Positions 34,561 to 45,654 of a DNA stretch of 64,000 nt are shown piece after piece (the stretch's first letter is position 1; each line of letters starts with the position of its first letter). Source of the DNA: Ceraceosorus guamensis (Eukaryota; Basidiomycota; Exobasidiomycetes; Ceraceosorales; Ceraceosoraceae); assembly GCF_003144195.1 (NCBI RefSeq), contig NW_020289997.1, forward strand, positions 372,001 to 436,000, given 5' to 3'. Made by a program: the position numbers and the translations under genes. The notes beneath the pieces were generated by a model, which searched no databases, was not told where the DNA came from, and worked only from the letters and a program-made list of their open reading frames with translations.

Positions 34561-37500
34561 ATGGCGTGCCGTGTTTGCCATGGGATGGTAGACACTTCCG
34601 GAACCCAAGCGAGTACGTTTCCCACATCTGGCAGCTTGCGTCTACAGAGACCTCTTATAGGCCGACATGTGCCTCTGCCGTCCACCTCTAGTACGCGCCA
34701 ACACTCGACACACACCGACCTTCGAGCTTCACGACAGGCGGATGCGAACACGCACGACGAGCAAATGGCCTCAAAACGGTCAAGCAGCACCGCAGCAAGC
34801 AGAGCTCACCTCTCTCTGCGGTCGTCCCCACCACCTGTGACCTCAGAGGCGCAGAGAGACTCGGGTCTACTTGGCTCGCGTCCGGCCTCGCGTGTGAGGC
34901 TTCGACGTGCCTCTAGGCCTCTTGTTCCCACTTCTGCGCCAGCCTCGAATGCGAATCAGCAGCAAACGACCAAGCACGTTTCAGATGAACGAGGACAGAT
35001 ACACGCGGACACGGAGTCGATCGCGATTGAGGATGGCCCACTTTCGACAGGCGCGGGACCTGCCGCTAAGACGGCACCTACCACCACAGCACAACCCCTG
35101 GATAAAGCAGACGTTGCCCTCGTCCTCGACTTTATCCTTGGCAAATCAATGCGCATGAGTCACGAGCCGGAGCAAGCGGCATCATCACGAGTGGAAGCAC
35201 TTTGGAATCCGCGACCCGAGCAGAGACAGTCATTTCAAGAGGCCCTCGATACCCTAATTAGCAGCGAAAAGAAGCGCACGACTCGGTCCCAACCACCGCG
35301 CCGAATTTACCTGGACAATTGGCCCAGAGCGTCGAACGGCTCCACGAACCTGTATAACGCTATCAGCCATGCCAACAAAGAATCGCCGCACTTGCCGGCT
35401 GGTGTTGTCTGGAATTTGCATCAAGTGCTGCTAGCCACACCGCACGATGCCGAGAAAGACACAAGAGGAAAGGCCACGAGACTCTACGCTCAGAGTCGAG
35501 GGACCTACGCGTATCTATTGAGGCTAGCTGCCAAGCAGATGAACGGAACCTTGCTAGCGAGGATCGGACAGGCAGCGAGACGATGGGAACAAGGCAAACG
35601 GCACAATAGCCGCGTGCCGAGCGCTAAGTCTCAAAGCCTTTCTCAGTTGCACCGCGTCCTGGCACATCAAGTCACAGCTAAGCGGGGCCAAGTGCCGATC
35701 TTCTCGCTGAGCAGTGGCGACGGACAGCCCTTGCCATGCGAGGACGGTTCGCAGGATGAAGCTTTCCTGGCAGCTGTTCGTCTGAGAACAAGAGTCCAAA
35801 TGCCGCGCACGGCAGTTTTGACTCGCCGTTCTGGTGCCCAACATTCCACTGGACCCCACGCTTCCTTGGCTCCGCTTCTGACACGCGTGTATGCGCCAGC
35901 ACCTTCCCAACCATACCTCATCTCGAATTTGCGGCGTGCCGCTCATCGCAGAAGACGCTTGCGTGGCGCACCTGAGACAGCTCGTCTGCTAGCTGCGACA
36001 TTGGATGCGGTTCAACAACGTCTTGCGCGTTCTCGGAATGGTTCTTCGCAGATAGGATCTGAACCATCCGCCAGCGATCTGCGATACGCCTCGACACATG
36101 ATGTTTTGGGGCAGCGACAAGCTAGCATCGGCACAAAATCTGCCGTTGAGCGCGAGTGGCGGCGTTCGCTGATCAAAGATGCCCGCTTTAAGTCTGAAGC
36201 GCTCATGCAGTACCTCGAGAAGTCTGAAAGACCTGACAAAGAGACGAATGCATCCGGGCTACATGCGTTTGCTGAACACTCAGAGACGCAATCGCCAGGT
36301 ACCCGGCGAACGCCGGCTCTGTTGCAAGCTGGGGCGATCGGCGGCGAGCGTCGGGCTTCTATTAAATGGATCGCAGAGAATGCAGCATTTGAGGACGATG
36401 CAAGCAGAGAAGACGACTATGGCGACTTGGAAAAGACACACGGAAGCCACGACGAACCCCTTCGGTTGCAAGCAACGACTGCATTCGAGCCAATGAAGGC
36501 CGCAGGTCCTTGGCGGTCCGACGCACAAATTCGTGACATCACTATCAACGTCCGCCAGGATCAGCTGTTTCCGGAAACCGAACGCTCCGTGTTCTCATCT
36601 CGCAGAAAACGGATCCTCGAAGGCCGAAACGGAGAGGCATTTCAAAAGCTGAGACCATCGGGAGAGGCGAATCTCTCTCATCGATCAGCGGCGGCATCCA
36701 TCGCTCGCAACACTGGCTCCTCAAGTCATCCGGCAAAGGAAGGCCCTCTACCTACTTGGCTTCTGTTGAGCACTTTACAAACGCTATCTCAACGTGCAGA
36801 CCCACAAACGTCATTCAGGCTTGTGCGGGCATATGTGGCTGAAATGAAGCAGCTAGGACACTCTAGCGAGGACTTCAGCAATGATCGCATGATCCATGCC
36901 GTCTCGAAGCCCGGCGAGCCTCCTGCGGGCGCGAGCCTACTCAACCACGTGCTCAGAGCACATCTCCTGGCCGGAAACCAGATACACGAAGCAGAAGCAG
37001 CCTTTGTCTGGTTGACTGGCCAAAGAGGGCTCGTTCCGGGTATCACTGGAAGCTCAAACGATCTGCCCTCCATCAGCTCGCGAGGAGACGGCGTAATTCC
37101 GCACAGAGACATAGACGGTCAGGAAGGGATGCAAGATGGCAACGCTGTCCATGTTATCCCAGACGAGACGACAGTTTTGCTGTTGCTGTCGTTGATGGAA
37201 GCGAGGAGCGATCGAATACACAAAGGCATCAAGCTGGTCAGGGAAGTCTGGAACAGATGGAATGATACAGGGCAAAAGCCTCGACTCGTACTTGGCACGA
37301 GAACTACGCGCCTCTTCATCAAGTGGGGTTTGGATCTACTCGCGCGGCCAGGCCTAGGCCTTTCTTCAGAACAGCGCACGGCCCGGCGAGCAGACACCAC
37401 AACAGCCCTTGCTTCGGCCCTTGAGCAGCATAGCTCTCGACAAGCCATGCAGGACTTAAACGGACTGTCCCCTTTGGTCACCAAGAGATTGTGGCAGCGA

Positions 37501-37578
37501 GGAGAAGCCGTCAAGTGGCGACACGCCTTGGCCCGACTGAAACGCCGCGGCTTGCTTTACTCGGAGCCTGACGGTTGA
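34561..37578 (+). CDS. Long orphan with PPR-like helical C-terminus, probably mitochondrial
   Basis: Single-exon protein of 1005 residues; family not identified. The N-terminus (LRLQRPLIGRHVPLPSTSST, then RQHSTH) is basic, poor in acidic residues and hydroxylated, as in mitochondrial presequences. The middle is Arg/Ser-rich. The C-terminal third has paired amphipathic helices such as LLNHVLRAHLLAGNQIHEAE followed by AAFVWLTGQRGLVPG, and PDETTVLLLLSLMEARSDRI followed by HKGIKLVREVWNRWNDTG. Helix pairs with a PDETT-type turn resemble pentatricopeptide (PPR) repeats, whose fungal members act in mitochondrial RNA expression. That is an inference from pattern only. An in-frame ATG at 34399 would add 54 residues. 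Its lack of introns over 3 kb is unusual here. Confidence 0.75.
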   Translation: MACRVCHGMVDTSGTQASTFPTSGSLRLQRPLIGRHVPLPSTSSTRQHSTHTDLRASRQADANTHDEQMASKRSSSTAASRAHLSLRSSPPPVTSEAQRDSGLLGSRPASRVRLRRASRPLVPTSAPASNANQQQTTKHVSDERGQIHADTESIAIEDGPLSTGAGPAAKTAPTTTAQPLDKADVALVLDFILGKSMRMSHEPEQAASSRVEALWNPRPEQRQSFQEALDTLISSEKKRTTRSQPPRRIYLDNWPRASNGSTNLYNAISHANKESPHLPAGVVWNLHQVLLATPHDAEKDTRGKATRLYAQSRGTYAYLLRLAAKQMNGTLLARIGQAARRWEQGKRHNSRVPSAKSQSLSQLHRVLAHQVTAKRGQVPIFSLSSGDGQPLPCEDGSQDEAFLAAVRLRTRVQMPRTAVLTRRSGAQHSTGPHASLAPLLTRVYAPAPSQPYLISNLRRAAHRRRRLRGAPETARLLAATLDAVQQRLARSRNGSSQIGSEPSASDLRYASTHDVLGQRQASIGTKSAVEREWRRSLIKDARFKSEALMQYLEKSERPDKETNASGLHAFAEHSETQSPGTRRTPALLQAGAIGGERRASIKWIAENAAFEDDASREDDYGDLEKTHGSHDEPLRLQATTAFEPMKAAGPWRSDAQIRDITINVRQDQLFPETERSVFSSRRKRILEGRNGEAFQKLRPSGEANLSHRSAAASIARNTGSSSHPAKEGPLPTWLLLSTLQTLSQRADPQTSFRLVRAYVAEMKQLGHSSEDFSNDRMIHAVSKPGEPPAGASLLNHVLRAHLLAGNQIHEAEAAFVWLTGQRGLVPGITGSSNDLPSISSRGDGVIPHRDIDGQEGMQDGNAVHVIPDETTVLLLLSLMEARSDRIHKGIKLVREVWNRWNDTGQKPRLVLGTRTTRLFIKWGLDLLARPGLGLSSEQRTARRADTTTALASALEQHSSRQAMQDLNGLSPLVTKRLWQRGEAVKWRHALARLKRRGLLYSEPDG

Positions 37579-38258
37579 ACTGGTCATCTTCACGACTCTT
37601 GCGTCTCCTTCCTTGCGCTGTCTCTCGTTTGAGCTTCTTCGCAGATAAGCTCAGACATCCCAGCGCCCTTCTTGGCTCAGCTGCTTTGTAGCTTGATCGC
37701 GCCACCTTAAGCCATCAAGAGCAAGCGCAGCACCGTCGACAAAATCACAGCCGTCGCATGGTACCTTGGGAGCTCGCAAAACGCCCTCGCGGCACCTTAC
37801 CCTTTCGTGCCTAGCATTGATTCCAATATCCATTATACCGCCGCCACAGAACTTTACACAGCTTTGTGCGTCGACAACAGGTCGTTTCGATCGGCGGTGT
37901 CTCATGCTTGCGAAATGAAATGTCCTCATCTTGTGGCGCCGCCGCGACGCTACTTAGTCGGCCCGTGTTGCTATGCAGGTCCCCGCCAGGACTTTATCTT
38001 GACGCATTCTAGAAATGTAGTGAGTGAGAGTTCGAAGGCAGTTTGCAAATTCTCCACAGTCCGTGTGCGTCGCAATGGACGAGTGCTGTTCCTTGGGCAG
38101 CTTTCTATGGGGAAGTCAGATTCGTGCGCTGCCGTATAAGAGTTCTCCACTACTTCCCTAAGGCCTCTAAACATGTGCGTTCTTTCGTGTTCAAAGTCAC
38201 AAACAGCAACGCACGCCTCTGTCTCGCCAAAAGAGCCAGCATATCCACAACACCAACC
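37579..38258. other. Spacer upstream of the basic orphan gene
   Basis: 680 bp between two plus-strand genes; no supported gene. It should hold the PPR-like 3' UTR and the next promoter. Confidence 0.5.
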
Positions 38259-40400
38259 ATGACATCGGCCTTGTCGCAATCAGCAGAGGTAAGACCACGT
38301 CGCCCCTCATAGTAGCAGAAGTTTTCAGATACTGAACGTGTTGACCCGGTCTCGTCCATCTTGTCCAGGTCGCAGAAGATGTGTCGCGCTTGAGCCTTTC
38401 CGCAGGATCGATCGCACAGCTCGAGGCGCAACTGCAGACTTGTCTCACAGGTCTGACGCATGCCAGAGACTTGATCGGGGATCTATCTGCGCTGCAGTCC
38501 TCTCTGGCCACAGTCACCGCGGAGGCAGCTCGATGCTCTGTCGGCACCGATCAGGCTGCTCAAGATACTTCTGTGCGCGGTCTCGAGTCCGACATTGTCA
38601 ACTCCGGGCGTGTGGCCCAGATCGGTGGCGTGGTCGAGCCAAAAGCTGGTGAGGTCGAGCAGGACGGCACTCTGAATCATGAAGCTAGCTCTCCCGCACC
38701 TGTTGCGACGAACGAGAGGCGCCTCTTCAAGGGAAGATGGACCTTGATCCGTCCTCGCACCAAGACATCCCAATCGACAAAAGAACCGGCTGCTGCCGAC
38801 CTCTCAGCTGTCGACAATGAAGCTGATGCTGCGGATGGGACGATAGCCGAGCGACCCCCGTTGCCATTACCCGCTTCCGTAAGCGACGGACCAACCCCAC
38901 ATGAGGACTCGGCAGCTATTGCCCACTCTCCCAAGCGAATGCAAAGGCGATGGGCACTGCGAGGCCGAAGCAAGGCACAAAGCGGATCGAACGCAGAACC
39001 GGGGCCTCAAACTGAGGTGGCAGAGACGCGAATTCAAGAAGCCGAATTGCCGACTCAAGAAGCAGAATCCCAAGCTCAAGAACAGACGAAGACCAACGGC
39101 AAACATGCATCCCGCACTCTCATCAAAAGGGTCTCAGCGCGTCGCGATCGTAGCAAAACAAGTGGCAACAAGGTGGCCAGTCGTCTCCTGCCGCGGCGTG
39201 TCTTGAAGCCAGACGGACATGGACGCGACGTTACAGCATCACGACCCAGCGGAAAGCGGGCATTGAAAATTCTCAAAATACGCCAACCTCGAGTTCGTGG
39301 CCCCAAGAGGCACCCTTTCGCCTTGCTGCCACGCCTCAGATCCCAAAGTACCAGCCGCCAATCAGGTGAGTTGGGGTCTACGCTCGGCTTGGTGAAGGCT
39401 TGTGAGCCGCAGAGGCAGCTTCGCCCAAAGCCGAAAATCATTGCATCCAGAGTCGGACGCTGATTACCTGTCGGCCTTCTGCCAAACAGAGGAAGGTATT
39501 CAGCAACGCGTCGACCAAGCCAACGATAGCGCGCTTGAGCATGCAGACAGCTCGACGTCCCCCGCTGCAGGAACCAGCACCGCTCAGTCTGCTCCTGCAC
39601 CCAGCTCCGAGGCGGCAGCCTCTCCGATCGGTATAGGAGCGAAATTACAAGCGCCCAAATCTGCCAATAAAGCAGGGAAATCAGATTTGCCTTGGCCCCA
39701 CGTGCATGCAAGTGTGGCAGAAGAAGCTGCCGACGACGCACCTCCTCGAGAAAATGCGCTGGCCGCAGCTGGCGCGCACACATCCAGCGATGGGGCCACC
39801 GCAGAACCTGCGCAACGAGCCAGCGGAAGCGTTGAAGCTGATGGTCAAGGAGCAGCTGGACCATCTCGCATCTGGCGTCTGGCTGCAAAGTTGCGACCGC
39901 ACCTTGGATCGAGACGACCGCATACTCAATGACTCCCAGGCAGCTCGGCTTCTAGTCATCCGCCCGAGATGCCTCGAGGCCGGGCTGCCAATCCAGGATG
40001 GAGGGTTCGTGGTGTGTTACAGAGTCCTGAGCCACTGCGCCGACTATTCCCTCGACGACACGCTCATCGATTCGCGTCGACCCCAATTCTAGGAACCCAT
40101 CCTGGAGGAGTTTCTCTGCCCGCAACCTCGTCTGGTCCTTCAGCCAACATCGCGAGTGCAAATCTAATCGCCGAGCAAGGCGCCCATGAGCCAGTAGTCG
40201 ATGAGCTCAGACGCTCGAGCCTCTCAATCCGGCAGATCGCCCGCAGGCTCAATGAAGACCGGGCCAGACGTGCTGAGGCTCGACTCTCTGCTGCAGCCGC
40301 AGAACAAGTACCAGCTGAAATCATGTCTCAGCTTCCTGTGGTCGGCGCTAAATACCCAGCTCATGGTCAAGACTCTGATGCGGAGCCCCCGGGCTACTGA
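38259..40400 (+). CDS. Basic repetitive orphan protein, 3' structure unresolved
   Basis: Not recognised. Exons 38259-38288, 38369-39365 and 39415 onward are well supported (GTAAGA/CCAG and GTGAGT/AGAG sites, phases agree). The frame then meets TGA at 39930-39932 (514 residues), yet the same frame stays open afterwards to 40400 with protein-like sequence (LRRSSLSIRQIARRLNEDRA). Splicing out 39844-39939 (donor GTCAAG, acceptor CTCCCAG) removes the stop and gives 638 residues ending EPPGY. The N-terminal 70 residues are helical (SAGSIAQLEAQLQTCLTGL). The rest is disordered and very basic, with recurring Trp/Arg clusters: KGRWTLIRPRTK, RRWALRGRSK, SRIWRLAAKLRPH, plus LLPRRVLKPDG and ALLPRLRSQS. 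The terminal PPGY is a PPxY, the ligand class of WW domains. Convergent with the GH36 gene. Confidence 0.6.
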
Positions 40401-40680
40401 ACACCAGCCAAGCGCTCGCGCTATGGCAGAGACACGAAAATAACTCTCACACGACGCTGTAATACCTTGCTGTTGGCCTCTGGTTTCCCTTGCAGGGAGT
40501 ACTCTTCAAATAGTTTGAAAGAGGCTCCGCCTGCATCCTTGGTGTACGACTTGCTATGACAGTGCAAATGCTCAGAATCGTTCTCAGAAGTACATATGGT
40601 GTTCGTTGGATTTGTCGTGCTGGCCGTCGTGTTCGTCAATCCTGTGCGACTTTGCAAAGGCACCTGCGCTTCGGGGGAAG
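40401..40680. other. Convergent 3' spacer
   Basis: 280 bp between opposing stop codons, nothing else visible. Confidence 0.6.
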
Positions 40681-43600
40681 CTAATCAAGCTTCAGCGTCA
40701 CCCGCCACGTTGCTGGTGACGGAGAAGCGTGTCGGCGCGAGTCGCCTTCGTGGCCTCCATCATCCTTTCGACTCCCGAGAAATGCTAGCATGTCGACACT
40801 GACTTTGACTGCCGACCTGGCATGCGAGTCAATCTCCGAGTAGATAGAGCATCCTTGAGGAGAGATTTCCCTGAGCGGCCGGATCTTGAGGAAACTTGCA
40901 TCTACGTCTACCCCATCAATCTGCATCGTGTACCGTTTGTGTGCATCTGCTTCCAGAAGTGGACCTGTCAATGTTGAGACAACCACAAAGTCGAGTTCAC
41001 CTGCTCTGCTGACTTCAACGTCGAGCTTCAACCCCTTATCTTTGTCTGGACGCAGTCTCGGTTTTGGCGAGGCATCTGTGCCAGCTCTAGATCTTGGAGG
41101 GAGAGAGATTTTCAGGGCGCCCAACATGCCAACATAGGGCAGCCTCAGGGCGGACGAAGTGGAGTGCCCGCTTGCCGTGTGGATATACGCACGCGACAGA
41201 GGAGCTGGGACGCCGCTGTATGTTGCTCGTTGACGCATTGCCATGGTTGCGAGGTCCAGAGTAAGTGCTACTGGCGCCAGCAAGATATGAGTGCTCAAGA
41301 GGCCGACCAAAGTATTCAGCATCATGACAGCCAGGGCTGCGAACACAGCGGACCATGGTAGGTCTGTCAAATCGCCAACATCGCTCGTCGATGATCCTCG
41401 CAGATTGGGAAAAGACTTCGACGTTTCGGGAGGTTCCGGCGATGATTCCTGCGGCGCCGCGCAGCTTGTGCAAACAGCACCCAAACCAAGGTACTTGTTC
41501 GCGAGGCCTGTGGTGCACACAAAGGTTTGCTCGTCCAAGAGTGCTAGGGGAACAACTCTCCAGCTCGTGCAGCAGCCAGGCGCCAGGTTGTAGGCAAGCA
41601 CGGGTCGTGATAGATGCTTGATCATACCGCAGGAAGCCCGTGTGAGGTCTTGCGCAGATACGTGTGCGAAGCTCTCAGCGTCATCGTTGCACACAACAAG
41701 AACGTCGGTGAACTTTCTTGATTGTGACGGGTGGCTCTTCAGAGCGCAGGCCACGTCAGACACCGAGAGATGACCGACAGCGCGTGCATTCGGACCGCGC
41801 GCATTCCATCCACCGATGGTCGAGAAAGAAGTTGCGTCTCCCTTGTTGGTCAATGCGTTGGGCTGAACCATCAGCAAGGCTGCACCAGAGGCATCGCCTG
41901 TGACATCTTCGAAAACATTGCTAGGTAGCAACCGTGCATGGTTAGCTGCTTGAAGCGTGCGCAGTGGCCCGACGCTTCCTTGAGGACTTCTCATTGGTGC
42001 TAGAAGAGGCGACAGGGCGTCCTCTTCGAGTTCCCCAGAAGCTCGCAGAGGCGGGTCAGAAGTGGTGAGTCTGGCTCCGCTGTACAAAGCTCTGAACGCG
42101 GCTTGCGCCTTTGCTTCACACGAAGAGACGGAGGCGTGTGCGCTGGTGCAGAGCATGTCCGCATCAGGAACGTGCATCGAGCCCTCGAACAGCATGATGT
42201 TCCTCGAGGCGTGGACCAACAGCCAACGAGCAGCGGCCTCGTGCCCAGGCACAATGTCGTCAGTCGTCCGCCATTGGCCCGCTGACATTTCGCCCAGAGC
42301 TGCCGGACCAGTGGGCTGAGCTCTCCCCATGGCCATGCTGTGGATGACGCTGGTGGTGGTGTGTGGTGCTGGCAGCCAACGCTGTTTTGCACTCTCGAAC
42401 GCTGCTCGTGCAGCGCGATTGTACGCAGTTTCATGGCCAGCGAGCCACTCGTCTTCAATGCGCATGCCGGCTAGCTCTCCTTGGGCGTCCAACTTGATGA
42501 AAGTGACGCCCGCATCCACCAGTCCCACCAGCATGTCATCCCAAAAGTCGCCCAGGCGTTCAAGGGCAGGCAGTAAAGCCGACACCAGGCCATCAGGGCC
42601 CGGTAACGTCGCACGTACAGGAGGGCCATACACCTCGGCAAGAGGCACAGAAAGACCGTTCCAGTAGCCTACGAGGGTCAGCCACACCCCAACGTCTCGA
42701 ACGTTAGGAAAGCTTGCGTGGACTGCGCTGATGTAGCTTGCTAGCGGGGAGGGGTCTTCGGGTGACTCTTCGTCCAAGAGCTCCGAGTCCAGCGTCATTG
42801 CAGACATGAACCCTCTTCCTGCGGGCTTGTCTTCGCGGATGGTGTCTGCCCAGCCATCGTCAAGTAACAACGATGTGCATGCGCCAGGAGCTCGTCGCTC
42901 CAATGACGCTAATGCTGCCAGAACGGATGATAAGAACGGTCGCTCGTGATTGAGGGCTTCCCAGGTACACAACATCAAGCCACCTTCGCTGCACGGTGGA
43001 GACCGCTGAGCGCCAAGCTCCGCGTCATCGTCCAAATCATTGACGCTTGCGGCAGCGCTGTAGCTATGGAGGGAACGTCCTTGTGGCAAATCAACAGGAG
43101 AGCTACTTCGTGGCACGCTGTCTGGCGTAATATGGCTCGCATGTGGGTCGTTGTGGCTCGTGTATGGCGAGACAAGCCCTTTCGCGTATTCCAGCTTTGG
43201 TGAAGTGGCGCTGAGGTAGCCGCTGTCGCTAGCGCTTGTATCAATGTCTTGAGTGTCGCTCGTGACTGAGCAGTGTCGCTGGATTTGTATTTGCTGTCCG
43301 CTGAATGTCACAGGACCTCGCCTTGGGACCTCGATGCTGTTCTTCGATTCAAATGTCTCACGTGCGTGACCCATGAGCACTCGAATGGCAAAGTGGAGGG
43401 ACGTGAGGTCACAAAGACTAGCATACACGCTAGCACCTTCCGCGTCAGCGGACTGCGAGCGGTCGAAAGGGTCCGAGCTGACCAGTACGTCTAGAGAGAG
43501 CGTCTGCGCTGACTCCCGTTGGATGGACTGCAGCAGTCCGATATTGCCTCCGCCTGTCGAAACGGCAATGAAGACAGCGAGCATATCAGGATGTTCAGTG

Positions 43601-44385
43601 AGGTTGGCAACGACCAGGGGTGCCGGCTGGTATTGCGACACCTCGTCGGCACGGCACAAGCGTGAGGTGTGCCAGGTGCGCCTGGGCGAGGATCACAAAG
43701 GGTGTGAGCAAGGTCCGTAGGCCTGCTTGAGAGATCCATTAGAGAACCCCAAGCCTTGGAGTCTCAACACCTCGTCGGCCTGTATGCCAACTCACTGCGT
43801 TTGCTCTATCACCAGCACTTGTTTAACCCCGTGAAGCTGTCCGAGGTGCATTCGATCGTCGGCAGATTCTACCGGGATGGACATTTTCACCAGGCTGTGC
43901 AGCGCCGCGCCTGACTCGCCATCGGCGATACTCTGGGTGCGCACCTTAAAATGCGTGCGAAATGCCTGCTCAAAGGTAGGCTTGAGTTGCTTCTCGCGGC
44001 CGCAGAACACCACTTTGACGTTATCAGAAGAGGTTCCTAGCCATTCTATGCGACCATCAGATCTGGAAATGCGATAGGTAAACTGCAGTGAGTTGGCGAA
44101 CTCGGCGTCTTGAAAGTGGAAAGTGAGCGCCGCTTGGCCAGCTGCGACGGATGCTGGTCCGGTCGTACCGGCCACTTCTATCGTGTGTGTCTCAATTGGA
44201 GCAAAAGGTGTTGCGCACCATTCCCCTTTTCCAGCATCGTGCCAGACTTCCAGTCTCTCTGCCCCTTCTGGCGCTAGTAGCTGAAGAGGCACGTTGTGTG
44301 CTAAAACATGATAAGTGTTGCCAGGCCCGCTAGCTTGCCTGATGGTGCTGCCCAGCGGCGGGTCGAAGATGATAGGTGCCCACAT
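40681..44385 (-). CDS. GH36 raffinose-synthase/Sip-like glycosidase with membrane insert
   Basis: Alpha-galactoside-active glycoside hydrolase family 36, raffinose synthase / seed-imbibition branch. Exons 43796-44385 and 40681-43681 give 1196 residues. Residues 1-200 form the N-terminal beta domain. The barrel carries TSLLLDDGW (about 470), VGYWNGLSVPL, VTFIKLDAQGEL (nucleophile Asp595) and WRTTDDIVPGHEAAARWLL (acid/base region about 669). Family members from plants are around 750-850 residues; here there are Ser-rich insertions (about 335-425 and 480-515). A strongly hydrophobic stretch (about 972-1005, AVFAALAVMMLNTLVGLL then ILLAPVALTLDLATM) interrupts the C-terminal domain and could span or enter a membrane. 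No signal peptide is seen. Activity on galactinol, raffinose or another galactoside cannot be told. Confidence 0.9.
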
Positions 44386-45654
44386 CTTGATAGCTAGCTC
44401 GTCTACGGTCCAGCTGAAGCCACTCTGGCGCAGGCACTTGCTATAGACGTCGAGGAGTAAAAGCGTCTCCAGGGCAGACAGACCGCGGTCACAAAGGTGA
44501 TGGTGGATGGGAGATGTTTTGCCAAAGTGAGCTCCACAAAGGAGCACGGGATCGCTGGACCTTAGGGGCCTTCGTCATCATTGGAGAGATTCACTTGCGG
44601 CTTGCAAACAGTGAGACACCATCTTGACCCCTGGCATGGAGGTCTGCCCGATATGCATCCAGCAAGACCCTGGCGGCCAAGACGTTGGGGTGATCGTTGG
44701 GTGAGGTATGCCCTTCCGGTTGCTTCGGCACGAGAGGTCTCTCGCGAAGCCCGTCGAAGCGTAGGTGTCTAGAGCACGAGTGCATTCAAAGCCACGGAAA
44801 GCCATGTGGAGCCGTTCGCCCCTCATATGCTTACAAGACTCGAGACTCACGAAGAATCGGGAGGGAAGATGAATGCCAGCCACGAGTCGTCAATCTCCGT
44901 GGCAGCAGAGCTCAGTGCCGATCGGATGTAGTTCACGGTCGGCTGTCAGCAGAGAGGCAGGCAGGCATGCCATGCATGGTGCGCGCGTCCAGCCACGGGC
45001 CACGACTGTTCCTGCGCTAGCAGGTGCATGCAGTATGCGCGCGTCGTGTCAACAAACGCGGGGCAAAGCTCGTACACTACGTGACGCGCTACATAGCACG
45101 CACGTCACTTTCGCCAAACCCTTCAACGTCCACAATGCCACAAGCTGTACTCATCACCGATGATTCCACGGCTTATGACAGAATGTCTTCCGGATGGCTC
45201 ATTCGCACTCGCAATGAAAGGTCCAAGACGACGACTTGCACGTCATCGATGCGGGAGCTATAGCATCCCGCACTCGTTGTTGTTCGACTATGGCGAGCAT
45301 TGCACATCCACGCTCGCTTGCTTCGTGCGGTACATGGCATCTCCCACGACCACGCGCGGGCTCATGTCGAGTTTGGGAATGCAAGGGGTCGCTTTCATCG
45401 CGCCGAGAGCCCCACAAACGAAACGCGTTCTCAGCTCATCGTCAATGAGGCTCGGTCAGTGTATATCAGCACCGGGCAGTGTGTCTCGACGATAAATAGA
45501 ATTGCAAACAACAGGATATTGCCAATGAAACTTCCCAGGCTGCTTTTCGAGCGCTTCATCCCACATTGTAGACAAGCCAGGAGGGACAGCAACAAGGACA
45601 GGTAGCGTATGATACATAAAATCTTCTCTACTACGTGTGCGCACCTCACGTCGG
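44386..45654. other. 1.3-kb spacer GH36 promoter / subtilase 3' side
   Basis: No supported gene. A 101-codon minus-strand frame (44578-44883) and several plus-strand frames look like chance. ACTCACGA and ACGAGTCGT motifs occur at 44855 and 44882. Confidence 0.5.

Noticed and set aside
39706-40092. 128-codon frame overlapping the 3' part of the basic orphan
   Set aside because: Lies in another frame of that gene; the continuous main frame on both sides is a better explanation.
44578-44883. 101-codon minus-strand frame upstream of the GH36 gene
   Set aside because: No domain or splice link to the GH36 start; composition as in chance frames.
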